Below, one piece after another: positions 21,856 to 30,039 of a stretch of DNA of 46,480 nt. The first letter of the stretch is position 1. The number at the start of each line of letters is the position of its first letter. The notes beneath the pieces are model-generated. The model made no database searches. It saw nothing but the letters and a program-made list of their open reading frames with translations, and was not told the DNA's origin. The stretch covers positions 1 through 46,480 of the forward strand of contig JAAVZT010000001.1 in the NCBI GenBank assembly GCA_022791775.1. The letters run 5' to 3'. Both the position numbers and the translations under genes were made by a program. This DNA comes from Bacilli bacterium. Its GTDB lineage: Bacteria > Bacillota_I > Bacilli_A > RF39 > UBA660.

Positions 21856-24662
21856 AAAAATTGAAAATTACCAAAAACTTTCGGAATATGAAGGCTAAAT
21901 TAAAGAAAAATGGAACAGCAAAAAAAGAAAAACGAGAAAAAACTGGAAAAGTCAAAAATATTATTTTATCTAGTATTATGTTTTGCGGAATTATTTTTGT
22001 GAGTTGCATTTTAGCTTTTGGACTTTATATTATTTTTACGGCTCCAGATTTTGATTCAGATAAATTATATAATAAGGAAGCAACGGTTATTTATGATCGC
22101 TTAGGGCGAGAGTTAACCCGTTATGGAAAAGAAAATCGTGTTTTGGTCACATATAGTGACTTGCCACAAGTATTTATTGATGCTTTAGTTGCCACAGAAG
22201 ATTCTCGTTTCTTTCAACATAACGGTTTTGATGCCGCTCGTTTTATTCGAGCTAGTTTTGGACAAGCGATGGGAAATTCTGGCGCAGGTGGAGCTTCAAC
22301 TTTAACTATGCAAGTTGTTAAAAATACTTATACTTCTAGCCTAGCAAAAGGAATTAAAGGAATTATCCGTAAATTTACTGATATTTATATGGCTGTCTTT
22401 AAATTAGAAAAGAAATATACCAAAGAAGAAGTTATGGAATTTTACGTTAACTCGCAAGAATTTGGAACCGGTGGAACGAATTTTACTTCCATTAATGGTG
22501 TGGAACAAGCAAGTCAAACTTATTTTGGAAAAAGTGTGTCCGATTTGAATTTATCTGAAGCTAGTTTATTGGTTGGACTTTTTAATAATCCTTATTTTTA
22601 TAATCCTTATACCAATCCAGAAGGTTGTACAAATCGACGCAATACTGTTTTATCTTTAATGTATCGTCATGGTTATATTTCCGAAGAACAAAAAGACGAA
22701 GCTCAGAAAATTCCTGTTCAATCTTTATTAAAACCGAAAGCAAATTATACAAATAGTAATCCTTATCAATCTTTTATCGATTATGTTATTAATGAAGTTG
22801 AAGAGAAAACGGGCTTAAAACCTGCTGAAGTTCCAATGGCGATTTATACGACTATTGATACTGCCATGCAAGATATTGTAAATGATGTGCAAAATGGCAA
22901 AACTTATCAATTTTTAAATGATAAAGATCAAGTTGGAATTGCGATTACGAGTGTAGCTGATGGTTCGATTTTAGCTATGGGTCCTGGACGAAATTATGTT
23001 GCAAAGGGAACGAACCGAGCTTTATTAAAAAAACAACCAGGTTCAACAGCTAAACCAATTTTTGATTATGGTCCTTTAATTGAATATAATAATGTTTCTA
23101 CAGTCCATCAATTTTTTGATGAACCTTATACTTATAGTGATGGCAAAACATCAATTAATAACTGGGATGGAAGATATTGGGGGCTTAGCGATTTACGACG
23201 AGTTCTAATTGATTCTCGAAATATCCCTGCTCTTCAAGCGTTTCAACAAGTGGATAAAGAAAAAATTTCAGAATTTGTTCATAATTTAGGAATTGATTAT
23301 GGAGATACGCTTTATGAATCTACTTCCATTGGAGGATTAGAAATGATGAGTCCATTGGAAAGTTCAGCAGCTTATGCAGCGTTTGCTAGAGGTGGCTATT
23401 ATATAGAACCTTACGCTTACACTAAAATTGTTTATTTAGAAACAGGAAAAGAAGAAGAATATAAGTATACAAAAAAAAGAGTTATGAGTGAAGAAACGGC
23501 TTATATGATTACTGACGTTTTAAAAGAAGGTGGGTCTTCATCTTATAACGTCGGAGGAAGGATGCATATCAGTAATAGTGATATTGCTGCTAAAGGTGGA
23601 ACAACAAATATCACCCCTGATATTGCTCGGCAATATAAATGGCCGTCTCATGCTACTCCAGATCATTGGAATGTTACATACTCAACCGATTATTGTATTT
23701 CTTTATGGTATGGTTATGATAAAAAAGAAGAAGGTTATTATCTAACAACTACATCTGGTACAAAAGCTAGAAAAGCAGTTATGGAAGCGATTGCTAATAA
23801 GATTTATTTACCAAATAAGCGTTTTAATCGACCTGAAGGAGTCATTGAAGTCACAGTGGAAAAAGAAACTATCCCACTTCAATTAGCTAGTGAATTTACT
23901 CCAGGAGATTATAAAATGTCAGCTCTTTATAAAAAAGGAACGGAACCAACGGAAGTTTCATCTCGCTTCGCAACACTTGAAAATCCTACTAATGGAAAAG
24001 CCGAAGTAAAAGGAAATAAAATTACAATTAGTTGGGATCCAATTAAAACTCCTTCAGCAATTGAGCCAGGATCGCTTTCCAATTATTTTAATCAAAATTT
24101 TGGTCAATGGGCTTCAAAATATTATGATCGACGAATTAGTTATAATAATTCTCATATTGGCACAAACGGATATCAAATCTATTTACGTAATAGTAATGGT
24201 AATTTACAAAGTTTAAAATTTACCAATAATAATTATTTTGAATATACTGTGACTACTTCTGAAACCAATTATGAATTTGTTGTAAAAAGTGCTTATAGTA
24301 TTTTTAAGAGTAATATGAGTAGTGGCTTAACGATTAAAGCAAAATATACGAATTCTAAACCGACTGAACCTACCCCACCTACTTCTACGGAAAAATTGGA
24401 TATTACATTAAATGGTAGTCAAAACGTTTGTGTGGAAATTGGCAAAACATTTGTGGATCTTAAAAAACCAGTTACGGTGAAATATAAACAAAATGATATT
24501 ACCGATCAAGCTAAAATAGAAGCAAGTACAAATATTGATACCAGTAAAAAAGGAACGATTAATTTAAACTATAAAGTTACTTTTGAAGAAAAAACTGGAT
24601 CTGTTACACGTGTGATTCATGTTTGCAATAGTTGTAAAGAAGATGGAACATGTGCAAGTTAA
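21852..24662 (+). CDS. ponA: Class A penicillin-binding protein (PBP1a/PonA)
   Basis: This bifunctional wall enzyme polymerises and cross-links peptidoglycan outside the membrane. The 936 residues show a basic cytoplasmic start, one membrane helix (about 36-60), a glycosyltransferase domain with ATEDSRFFQHNGFD (catalytic Glu) and ASTLTMQVVKN, and a transpeptidase domain with QPGSTAKP (Ser-x-x-Lys), SRN and KGGTTN in place of KTG. A fibronectin-like segment and a C-terminal Ig-like domain follow; it contains Cys in NVCVEIG and a CNSCKEDGTC tail. GGAGGAACTAT precedes the ATG, which overlaps the recU stop. Confidence 0.96.
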   Translation: MKKLKITKNFRNMKAKLKKNGTAKKEKREKTGKVKNIILSSIMFCGIIFVSCILAFGLYIIFTAPDFDSDKLYNKEATVIYDRLGRELTRYGKENRVLVTYSDLPQVFIDALVATEDSRFFQHNGFDAARFIRASFGQAMGNSGAGGASTLTMQVVKNTYTSSLAKGIKGIIRKFTDIYMAVFKLEKKYTKEEVMEFYVNSQEFGTGGTNFTSINGVEQASQTYFGKSVSDLNLSEASLLVGLFNNPYFYNPYTNPEGCTNRRNTVLSLMYRHGYISEEQKDEAQKIPVQSLLKPKANYTNSNPYQSFIDYVINEVEEKTGLKPAEVPMAIYTTIDTAMQDIVNDVQNGKTYQFLNDKDQVGIAITSVADGSILAMGPGRNYVAKGTNRALLKKQPGSTAKPIFDYGPLIEYNNVSTVHQFFDEPYTYSDGKTSINNWDGRYWGLSDLRRVLIDSRNIPALQAFQQVDKEKISEFVHNLGIDYGDTLYESTSIGGLEMMSPLESSAAYAAFARGGYYIEPYAYTKIVYLETGKEEEYKYTKKRVMSEETAYMITDVLKEGGSSSYNVGGRMHISNSDIAAKGGTTNITPDIARQYKWPSHATPDHWNVTYSTDYCISLWYGYDKKEEGYYLTTTSGTKARKAVMEAIANKIYLPNKRFNRPEGVIEVTVEKETIPLQLASEFTPGDYKMSALYKKGTEPTEVSSRFATLENPTNGKAEVKGNKITISWDPIKTPSAIEPGSLSNYFNQNFGQWASKYYDRRISYNNSHIGTNGYQIYLRNSNGNLQSLKFTNNNYFEYTVTTSETNYEFVVKSAYSIFKSNMSSGLTIKAKYTNSKPTEPTPPTSTEKLDITLNGSQNVCVEIGKTFVDLKKPVTVKYKQNDITDQAKIEASTNIDTSKKGTINLNYKVTFEEKTGSVTRVIHVCNSCKEDGTCAS

Positions 24663-24689
24663 AAGTGAATAAGCTTTTAACTTTTTTTT
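24658..24689 (+). terminator. Terminator after ponA
   Basis: GTTAAAAG-tgaataag-CTTTTAAC is followed by eight T. The ponA stop lies inside the first arm. Confidence 0.85.
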
Positions 24690-24706
24690 GCAAAAAAAAA
24701 CAATTT

Positions 24707-25336
24707 TCATCGCTTTTTATTATAGTGACAATATTCTTTTAATTGGCACGTTTCGCATTCTGGCTTAATGCTTTTACATTTGTATCTTCCAAATAAAACC
24801 ATTTGATGGTGCAAGCGGCTCCATTTTTCTTTTGGAAATAATTTCGTTAGTTTTTTTTCAATAATCGTTACATTATCCGTTTCTTTGACAAGCTTTAATC
24901 GCTTGCTAACTCTAGAAACATGAGTATCTACTGCAAAAGCTGGGACATCATAAAGATTTGATAAGACAAGATTACAAGTTTTGTGCCCTACTCCAGGTAA
25001 TTTTTCCAAATAACTTCGATTATTTGGAACTGTTCCATTCCAATCTTTTAAAAGAGCATTCGCTATTTCTTTTATATATATGGATTTTCTAGTAAATGTA
25101 CCAACGGGGCGAATAATTTGTTCTATTTCTTTTAAATCAAGTTGGCTAATTTCTTCTAAAGTATATTTTTGAAATAATTCTTTTGTGACTTGATTCACTC
25201 GTTTATCGGTACATTGCGCACTTAATACTACCGCAATTAATAGTTCATAATCTTTTTGATAATTTAATTCACAACGGGCATCTTCATATAATTCATCTAA
25301 ATAATTCATTAAAATTTCTTTATTCTTCGTTATCAT
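24707..25336 (-). CDS. nth: Endonuclease III
   Basis: Nth removes oxidised pyrimidines from DNA and nicks the abasic site. The 209 residues show AVVLSAQCTD, the helix-hairpin-helix LPGVGHKTCNLVL with the catalytic Lys, AVDTHVSRVSKRL with the catalytic Asp, and the 4Fe-4S loop C-x6-C-x2-C-x5-C in CKSIKPECETCQLKEYC. The reading overlaps the end of the dnaD-like gene by 17 bases. A start at the second Met (MNYLDELYED) is possible, since neither site has a strong binding sequence. In Bacillus nth also follows dnaD. Confidence 0.96.
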   Translation of the reverse strand: MITKNKEILMNYLDELYEDARCELNYQKDYELLIAVVLSAQCTDKRVNQVTKELFQKYTLEEISQLDLKEIEQIIRPVGTFTRKSIYIKEIANALLKDWNGTVPNNRSYLEKLPGVGHKTCNLVLSNLYDVPAFAVDTHVSRVSKRLKLVKETDNVTIIEKKLTKLFPKEKWSRLHHQMVLFGRYKCKSIKPECETCQLKEYCHYNKKR

Positions 25337-25952
25337 CTAACCAATTATAGTCAAATAAATTTGTTTCTTTGACTTCCTCTCTTTTCATTAAACCACTTTT
25401 TACTTCTTTCATTGTTTTATATCCTTTTTTCTGCCATTCATATAGAATTTTATCAATATATCGTAAACTAGTTACTCCGTTATATACAGCTTCTTTTAAA
25501 GCTCCTAAAATCAATTCTTCTTTAAATCCCTTCTCCGTCCAGGCTCCGATAATTTCATATTCCATTGACGAAATGGGACGACCAAATTCCGTTTCAAAAG
25601 AACGATAAATATCAATTTTTTCTTCTTCTTTTTGTTCTTCTATTTTTTCTTCTAAAATATTTTCATAAAATGGTTCTAAAGATATCACTTCTTTTTGACG
25701 TCCTTCTAAATCTTTCGTAGATTTTAGAATTATCAGATGTTTTCCCATTAGGGAATTAAAGGTATTTAAAATATCTAGTTCCGTTAATTGGGTGGCAGTT
25801 TTAATTAGCTCCACATTGAATGATTTATCTATCGCATCTTCAAAATATATTAATAAAATAAATTCCTCTAATGATAATTTTAAGCGTAATGCTTCTTTTA
25901 ACAAGTGGGTTGATAAGGAAAAATGTTTTTCCATCATAAAATTTGATTTCAT
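25320..25952 (-). CDS. dnaD: DnaD-like replication initiation protein
   Basis: DnaD helps load the replicative helicase at oriC and restart sites. The 210-residue protein has an N-terminal winged-helix region (about 1-100) and a DnaD/DnaB_2 C-terminal domain (about 120-195) with FETEFGRPISSMEYEII, ALKEAVYNG and the typical YIDKILYEWQKKGYKT. It lies upstream of nth as in Bacillus, and its start overlaps the stop of cca (ATGA). Confidence 0.9.
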   Translation of the reverse strand: MKSNFMMEKHFSLSTHLLKEALRLKLSLEEFILLIYFEDAIDKSFNVELIKTATQLTELDILNTFNSLMGKHLIILKSTKDLEGRQKEVISLEPFYENILEEKIEEQKEEEKIDIYRSFETEFGRPISSMEYEIIGAWTEKGFKEELILGALKEAVYNGVTSLRYIDKILYEWQKKGYKTMKEVKSGLMKREEVKETNLFDYNWLDDNEE

Positions 25953-27043
25953 TTTATTCCTCCTTGAATTCTATTTTTTAAAATATTTTTTTTATTTTTT
26001 AAGTTCCCACTTAGTACTTCTTCAATTAATTGTTGTTCAATTTTTTTGACTTCTAGTGCGTTTTTCTGCGTTATTTTTTTAATCTCTTCAAAGGTTATTT
26101 TGAGTTCTTTTCGATTATGAATTGGCATTTTTTTATATTGTTTTAATATTTTAGAAAGGGGGACTTTTTTGATTTGAGCAGCAACTATGCTAGCATAATA
26201 ACCAAAGTTATATATTACGATAGGTGTTATTTCTTTTTCGTTTAACACTTTTTTTATGGTATTGATTTGATGCATTTCATTTTTACTTCTACCATAGTCA
26301 TTGGTTGTACTAATTTGCGCCCACATGCCATTTAAATCATTCACATAAACTGATGGAATTGTTTCGATTTGTAATAATGGAAGAAGATTTGCTTTTGCTA
26401 ATAAGTGAAACCCTTTTTGAAAATTGGGAGATAATAGCATTTTATCCAATTCTTTTTTTATTTTTTCTTTAGATAAGGTTTTACATAATTTATAATTTTT
26501 TTGAATGCTTTCCCACAATGTTTCTTCTATTTCAAAATCTAATATAGAAGCAAAACGAATGGCACGTAAAATCCGTAAAGGATCTTCTGTTAGTAAAATA
26601 TCTTCCTTTTGAATTGACCGAATCATTTTCTGTTTTAAATCTTCTTGACCATGAAAAGGATCTTTTATATTTCCTTTATAATCTATACAAATGGCATTGA
26701 TTGTAAAATCTCTCCGTTTTAAATCTTCTAATAATTCTGTTACATATTCAATTTGAATGGGTTTACGATTTTGATATTTTAGTTCTTTTCGAAATGTTGT
26801 AATATCAAATTGAAACCGTTTTTTTTGGAAACGAAAAGAACCATATTCTCCCATTTTGGAAGCACATTTAAAAATTTTGTGAACATCTTTTGGTAAAGCA
26901 TTCGTACAAATGTCAACATCACTCGATTTTTGATTTCGTAAGAAGTCTCTTACATAACCCCCAACAATATAGGCTTCATAGCCATTTTGATTTAGCTTTT
27001 TTAGGACGTATCTTATTTCTCTATTCATAAGTTTATTATACAA
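25949..27043 (-). CDS. cca: CCA-adding tRNA nucleotidyltransferase
   Basis: The enzyme builds or repairs the 3' CCA of tRNAs. The 364 residues fit the class II polymerase-beta-like family: YIVGGYVRDFLRNQKSSDVDIC with the metal-binding D-x-D, the F-D-I-T-T-F-R strand, RRDFTINAICID, DPLRILRAIRFA, and then a helical tRNA-binding body. The ORF begins at TTG 27043, but the ATG at 27028 (MNREIRYVLK) is a good alternative: a TATAAT lies only seven bases before it and no binding site is visible, which would suit a leaderless mRNA. Confidence 0.93.
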   Translation of the reverse strand: MYNKLMNREIRYVLKKLNQNGYEAYIVGGYVRDFLRNQKSSDVDICTNALPKDVHKIFKCASKMGEYGSFRFQKKRFQFDITTFRKELKYQNRKPIQIEYVTELLEDLKRRDFTINAICIDYKGNIKDPFHGQEDLKQKMIRSIQKEDILLTEDPLRILRAIRFASILDFEIEETLWESIQKNYKLCKTLSKEKIKKELDKMLLSPNFQKGFHLLAKANLLPLLQIETIPSVYVNDLNGMWAQISTTNDYGRSKNEMHQINTIKKVLNEKEITPIVIYNFGYYASIVAAQIKKVPLSKILKQYKKMPIHNRKELKITFEEIKKITQKNALEVKKIEQQLIEEVLSGNLKNKKNILKNRIQGGIK

Positions 27044-27056
27044 TAAAGCTTTTTTT

Positions 27057-28193
27057 TTATCTACTAGTTCGTTTTAAGAGATATTCATCTTCTAAATCGA
27101 TATTTTCTAAAACAATTTTATATAATTGTTCTAAAATGGTTTCTCGCTCTTGATTGGTTTTGACTTGATGAGCGGTTAAATAACTGTTTATAAAATCAGA
27201 ATCGAGACGATTTTGTTTTTTTCTTGTAAGAATTTGATAATTCTTAATGGTATTGGCTATCGAATCTGACATGACACCACATTGTTTTTCATATAATTTG
27301 CGTAACTCTTCGATTAAAATGGCATATAGAAAAATGGCATCCATTTTATCTTCTTGTAAGGCGTATTTCACACGTTGATATTTCGAAGATAATTGAGCAG
27401 CTTTTCCTTTTAATTGTTCCATTTTTGGAACTATAGAATATTTTTCGTATTGATAAGGAAAATGACTCGTTTTCCATTTTTTTTCGGATAATTCCAGTGG
27501 AATCAACTGAGCATAACTTTGAATATGCTTTATAGCATTTTCTTTTTCTTCTTCTTGAAGCCATTCTAATAATTCATCTGTAATTGTTTCACTTGGTAAT
27601 GTTGCACAAAAGTATTGTTTGGCATATTCTCTATTTTGGAATAAATTTGCCATTTTTTCTTCTGGTATTTTGGATTCGCCATTTTGCATTTGCAACACTT
27701 TTCGAATTTGATTTAAAACATTATAGTAAAGAATCCAAAACGTATTGGCATTCTGATTTTTGAATTGACAAAGCTCTTGAAAATGAATTGTAATTTCCTT
27801 TTTTTCTTTTTCAGAAATTGGATAAGTAGGCAATTTTGCTCGAAATCTTTTTAAAATTAATTTTTGCAATTTTTCTACTATTTTTCCTTTATTTAATAAT
27901 ATTTCACCATTTTGTAAAATTGCTAATAAAGTCATATCTTGATTTTTAAATGCCTGAAAACATTCTTGCTCTATAAATGATAGTGATTTTATTTCATAAT
28001 CTATTTGAATATCATGTAAATATAAATTCCCATAATAAGCAGGTCCTTCTTTTGTAATTAAAAGAACATCGATATCTGAATTTTTATGATAGATTCCTGT
28101 TTGACTACTTCCATAATAAATCGCTGCAATCAGATTTAATTCTTCCCATCTTTTTTCTTTTAAAAATTTTTTAACAATTTCTTTTCTTTCCAT
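27057..28193 (-). CDS. Nucleotidyltransferase-domain protein
   Basis: The N-terminal 100 residues form a polymerase-beta-type nucleotidyltransferase fold: AAIYYGSSQTGIYHKNSDID with the G-S-x9-D-x-D motif, then a third acidic position in IQIDYEIKS. The remaining 280 residues are mostly helical and resemble the helical partner domains of aminoglycoside or antitoxin-type nucleotidyltransferases, but I cannot name a family. I start at the ATG at 28193 (MERKEIVKKF), giving 378 residues; a longer reading of 20 codons has no family sequence. It could adenylylate a small molecule or protein. It is located between cca and a C39-like peptidase gene. Confidence 0.65.
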   Translation of the reverse strand: MERKEIVKKFLKEKRWEELNLIAAIYYGSSQTGIYHKNSDIDVLLITKEGPAYYGNLYLHDIQIDYEIKSLSFIEQECFQAFKNQDMTLLAILQNGEILLNKGKIVEKLQKLILKRFRAKLPTYPISEKEKKEITIHFQELCQFKNQNANTFWILYYNVLNQIRKVLQMQNGESKIPEEKMANLFQNREYAKQYFCATLPSETITDELLEWLQEEEKENAIKHIQSYAQLIPLELSEKKWKTSHFPYQYEKYSIVPKMEQLKGKAAQLSSKYQRVKYALQEDKMDAIFLYAILIEELRKLYEKQCGVMSDSIANTIKNYQILTRKKQNRLDSDFINSYLTAHQVKTNQERETILEQLYKIVLENIDLEDEYLLKRTSR

Positions 28194-28254
28194 AATCCAC
28201 ACACTTTCTTTTAATTTTTTAGTATACGAACTTTTTAATGGAAAGTAAATCATT

Positions 28255-29037
28255 TTATTTTTTTTTGAAAAGAATTAATTGTCTTCCCATCGAGTCATAG
28301 CTTTTTTCTAATTTTTCTTTCGGTATCAAAAGATTTTTTTCTTTTTTTAAAGGATCATTAATATAGTAATAAAGTTCATCTACACCAGTAATAAGTATGG
28401 TATGGCTATTTTTAGGATAAGTGTATGTAAGCCCATCTGTTGGATTGATCCAAAGATATAATTCTGATACTTCTTCATAATCTATGGTTGTCCAAATTAA
28501 AATCGGTTCTCGAAATATTAAAAAGTCTTGGAGTGGTAATGCAAGTTCATTTCGAATGACTTCTAGGTTATTCCATTTTATTTCAGTTTTTAACTTTTTT
28601 ATCATCTTCCAAAGAACTGGTTCAAAACATCCCCATCCTCTTTGCAAACTTCGAGGGTCTCCAGCATAAAATAACGCTGGATTAGGGCCATAACGAGTTT
28701 TTCTTTTTTCATACACGTTTTGTTTTGGAAGATAATTTATATTAAGTTCAGATAAAGATATTTCTATGCCGTGGAAATTTAATAACATCGCAAGGGAAGC
28801 TGTTTCACATCCATTTGGATAGTTTGGATATTGTTGAATGAGGGGAACTTCGAATTGCCATGATATTTCAAATTTTGATGTAGACTCTTGTGATATCATT
28901 CTTTTTGTTCTCATGATTCGTTCTAAAAAATAATCATTTTGCAAAGAAGGAATGAGATAAACTAACCTTTGACTTTTTTGGATGAAATATATTACAAATA
29001 CACTAATTAAGATTATCCAAAACCACTTTTTTTTCAT
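28255..29037 (-). CDS. Membrane-anchored C39-like cysteine peptidase
   Basis: The 260-residue protein has an N-terminal anchor or uncleaved signal (residues 4-19) and an extracellular papain-like domain of the C39_2 type: YPNGCETASLAMLLNFHG with catalytic Cys77, a later His in NSHTILITGVDE and the Asp in YINDPL. Such proteins are thought to cleave peptides at the cell surface, though substrates are mostly unknown. The family has no transporter part here. The neighbouring nucleotidyltransferase gene follows on the same strand. Confidence 0.82.
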   Translation of the reverse strand: MKKKWFWIILISVFVIYFIQKSQRLVYLIPSLQNDYFLERIMRTKRMISQESTSKFEISWQFEVPLIQQYPNYPNGCETASLAMLLNFHGIEISLSELNINYLPKQNVYEKRKTRYGPNPALFYAGDPRSLQRGWGCFEPVLWKMIKKLKTEIKWNNLEVIRNELALPLQDFLIFREPILIWTTIDYEEVSELYLWINPTDGLTYTYPKNSHTILITGVDELYYYINDPLKKEKNLLIPKEKLEKSYDSMGRQLILFKKK

Positions 29038-29153
29038 TCCACAAAATTATCTCCTTTTTTTTGATTTTAGCAGATATTTTTTATGTTCCTTTTTCTTGGT
29101 GTTCTAAAATGCTTTTTGGAAACATAATTTTGCTCTTTCCTTCATAGGATTAT

Positions 29154-29182
29154 TTGACAAGATAAGGGTTTTATGCTAAATT
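29154..29182 (+). promoter_or_regulatory. rpsD promoter
   Basis: TTGACA is followed after 17 bases by TAAATT, with TG one base upstream of the -10 (TATGCTAAATT). It is among the strongest promoters in the window. Confidence 0.75.
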
Positions 29183-29188
29183 ATATTT

Positions 29189-29332
29189 GCTGTTTTAGGC
29201 AGCGTAAATGCTATTGAATATAATGTGTTTTTTGAGATTATTACTAGTACAAAGGGCTGCCTTTTGGAACGTTTTAGAAAGACTCCCTATTTTCAAACAT
29301 TTACATTATGAATAATAGAAAGGAGAATGATT
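29189..29332 (+). promoter_or_regulatory. Long structured 5' leader of rpsD (candidate S4 autoregulatory leader)
   Basis: About 140 bases separate the predicted transcription start from the rpsD ATG. The leader contains GGCAGC (near 29196) and its complement GCTGCC (near 29257), which can pair over a long distance. Firmicute rpsD mRNAs often have a leader that folds and binds S4 to repress its own synthesis, so that is the likely role. I did not match the published fold base by base. The binding site GAAAGGAG lies near its end. Confidence 0.5.
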
Positions 29333-29935
29333 ATGGCAAGATATACAGGACCTGCTTATAAAAAATCAAGAAGACTTGGATTTTCTACTTTAGAAAATGG
29401 AAAAGAATTAGCAAAACGTCCTTATGCTCCAGGTGCACATGGAACAGATCGCCGTAAAAAAGTAAGTGAATATGGAATCCAATTACAAGAAAAGCAAAAG
29501 CTTCGTTTTATGTATGGATTAAATGAAAAACAATTTCATCGTGTATTTGAACGCGCAAGTCACATGAAAGGAATTGCTGGCGAAAACTTACTTATTTTAT
29601 TAGAAAGCCGTCTTGATAATTTAGTTTATCGTCTTGGTTTAGCTAATACACGTCGTGGGGCAAGACAACTTGTAAATCACGGACATATTTTGGTGAATGG
29701 TAATAAAGTTGATATTCCTTCATTCCAAGTAAAACCTGGAGATGTTATTTCTGTAAAAGAGAATTCTATGAATCATCCAGCGATTTTGGCAAGTTTAGAA
29801 GCGACTTTAAACCGTCCTGCTTTTGTTGAATTTGATTCTAAGAAGTTATCTGGTGTTTATAAAAGACTACCAGATCGTTCTGAATTGAACCAAGAAATTA
29901 ACGAAAGTTTAATTGTTGAATTTTACAATCGTTAA
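29333..29935 (+). CDS. rpsD: 30S ribosomal protein S4
   Basis: S4 starts assembly of the 30S body by binding 16S rRNA and represses its own mRNA. The 200 residues begin [20 protein letters not shown] and continue with [36 protein letters not shown], and the S4 RNA-binding domain [20 protein letters not shown], ending in [10 protein letters not shown] start at the ATG at 29333, seven bases after GGAG; an ATG two codons earlier is also in frame. It lacks the zinc-binding cysteines of the C+ form. It is a single-gene unit with promoter, leader and terminator. Confidence 0.98.
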   Translation: MARYTGPAYKKSRRLGFSTLENGKELAKRPYAPGAHGTDRRKKVSEYGIQLQEKQKLRFMYGLNEKQFHRVFERASHMKGIAGENLLILLESRLDNLVYRLGLANTRRGARQLVNHGHILVNGNKVDIPSFQVKPGDVISVKENSMNHPAILASLEATLNRPAFVEFDSKKLSGVYKRLPDRSELNQEINESLIVEFYNR

Positions 29936-29940
29936 TCGAA

Positions 29941-29968
29941 CTCAGTTTCATAAAACTGGGTTTTTTTC
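29941..29968 (+). terminator. Terminator after rpsD
   Basis: CTCAGTTT-cat-AAAACTGGG (one G-T pair) is followed by seven T. Confidence 0.85.
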
Positions 29969-29989
29969 TTTTTTTCAAAGAGGGATTCA

Positions 29990-30018
29990 TTGACTTTTTT
30001 GGCTCTTTTTCTTATAAT
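29990..30018 (+). promoter_or_regulatory. Promoter of the first surface-protein gene
   Basis: TTGACT is followed after 17 bases by TATAAT. The ATG lies 22 bases downstream, behind AGAGGTGG. Confidence 0.7.
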
Positions 30019-30039
30019 TATTTAAGATAGAGGTGGCTT

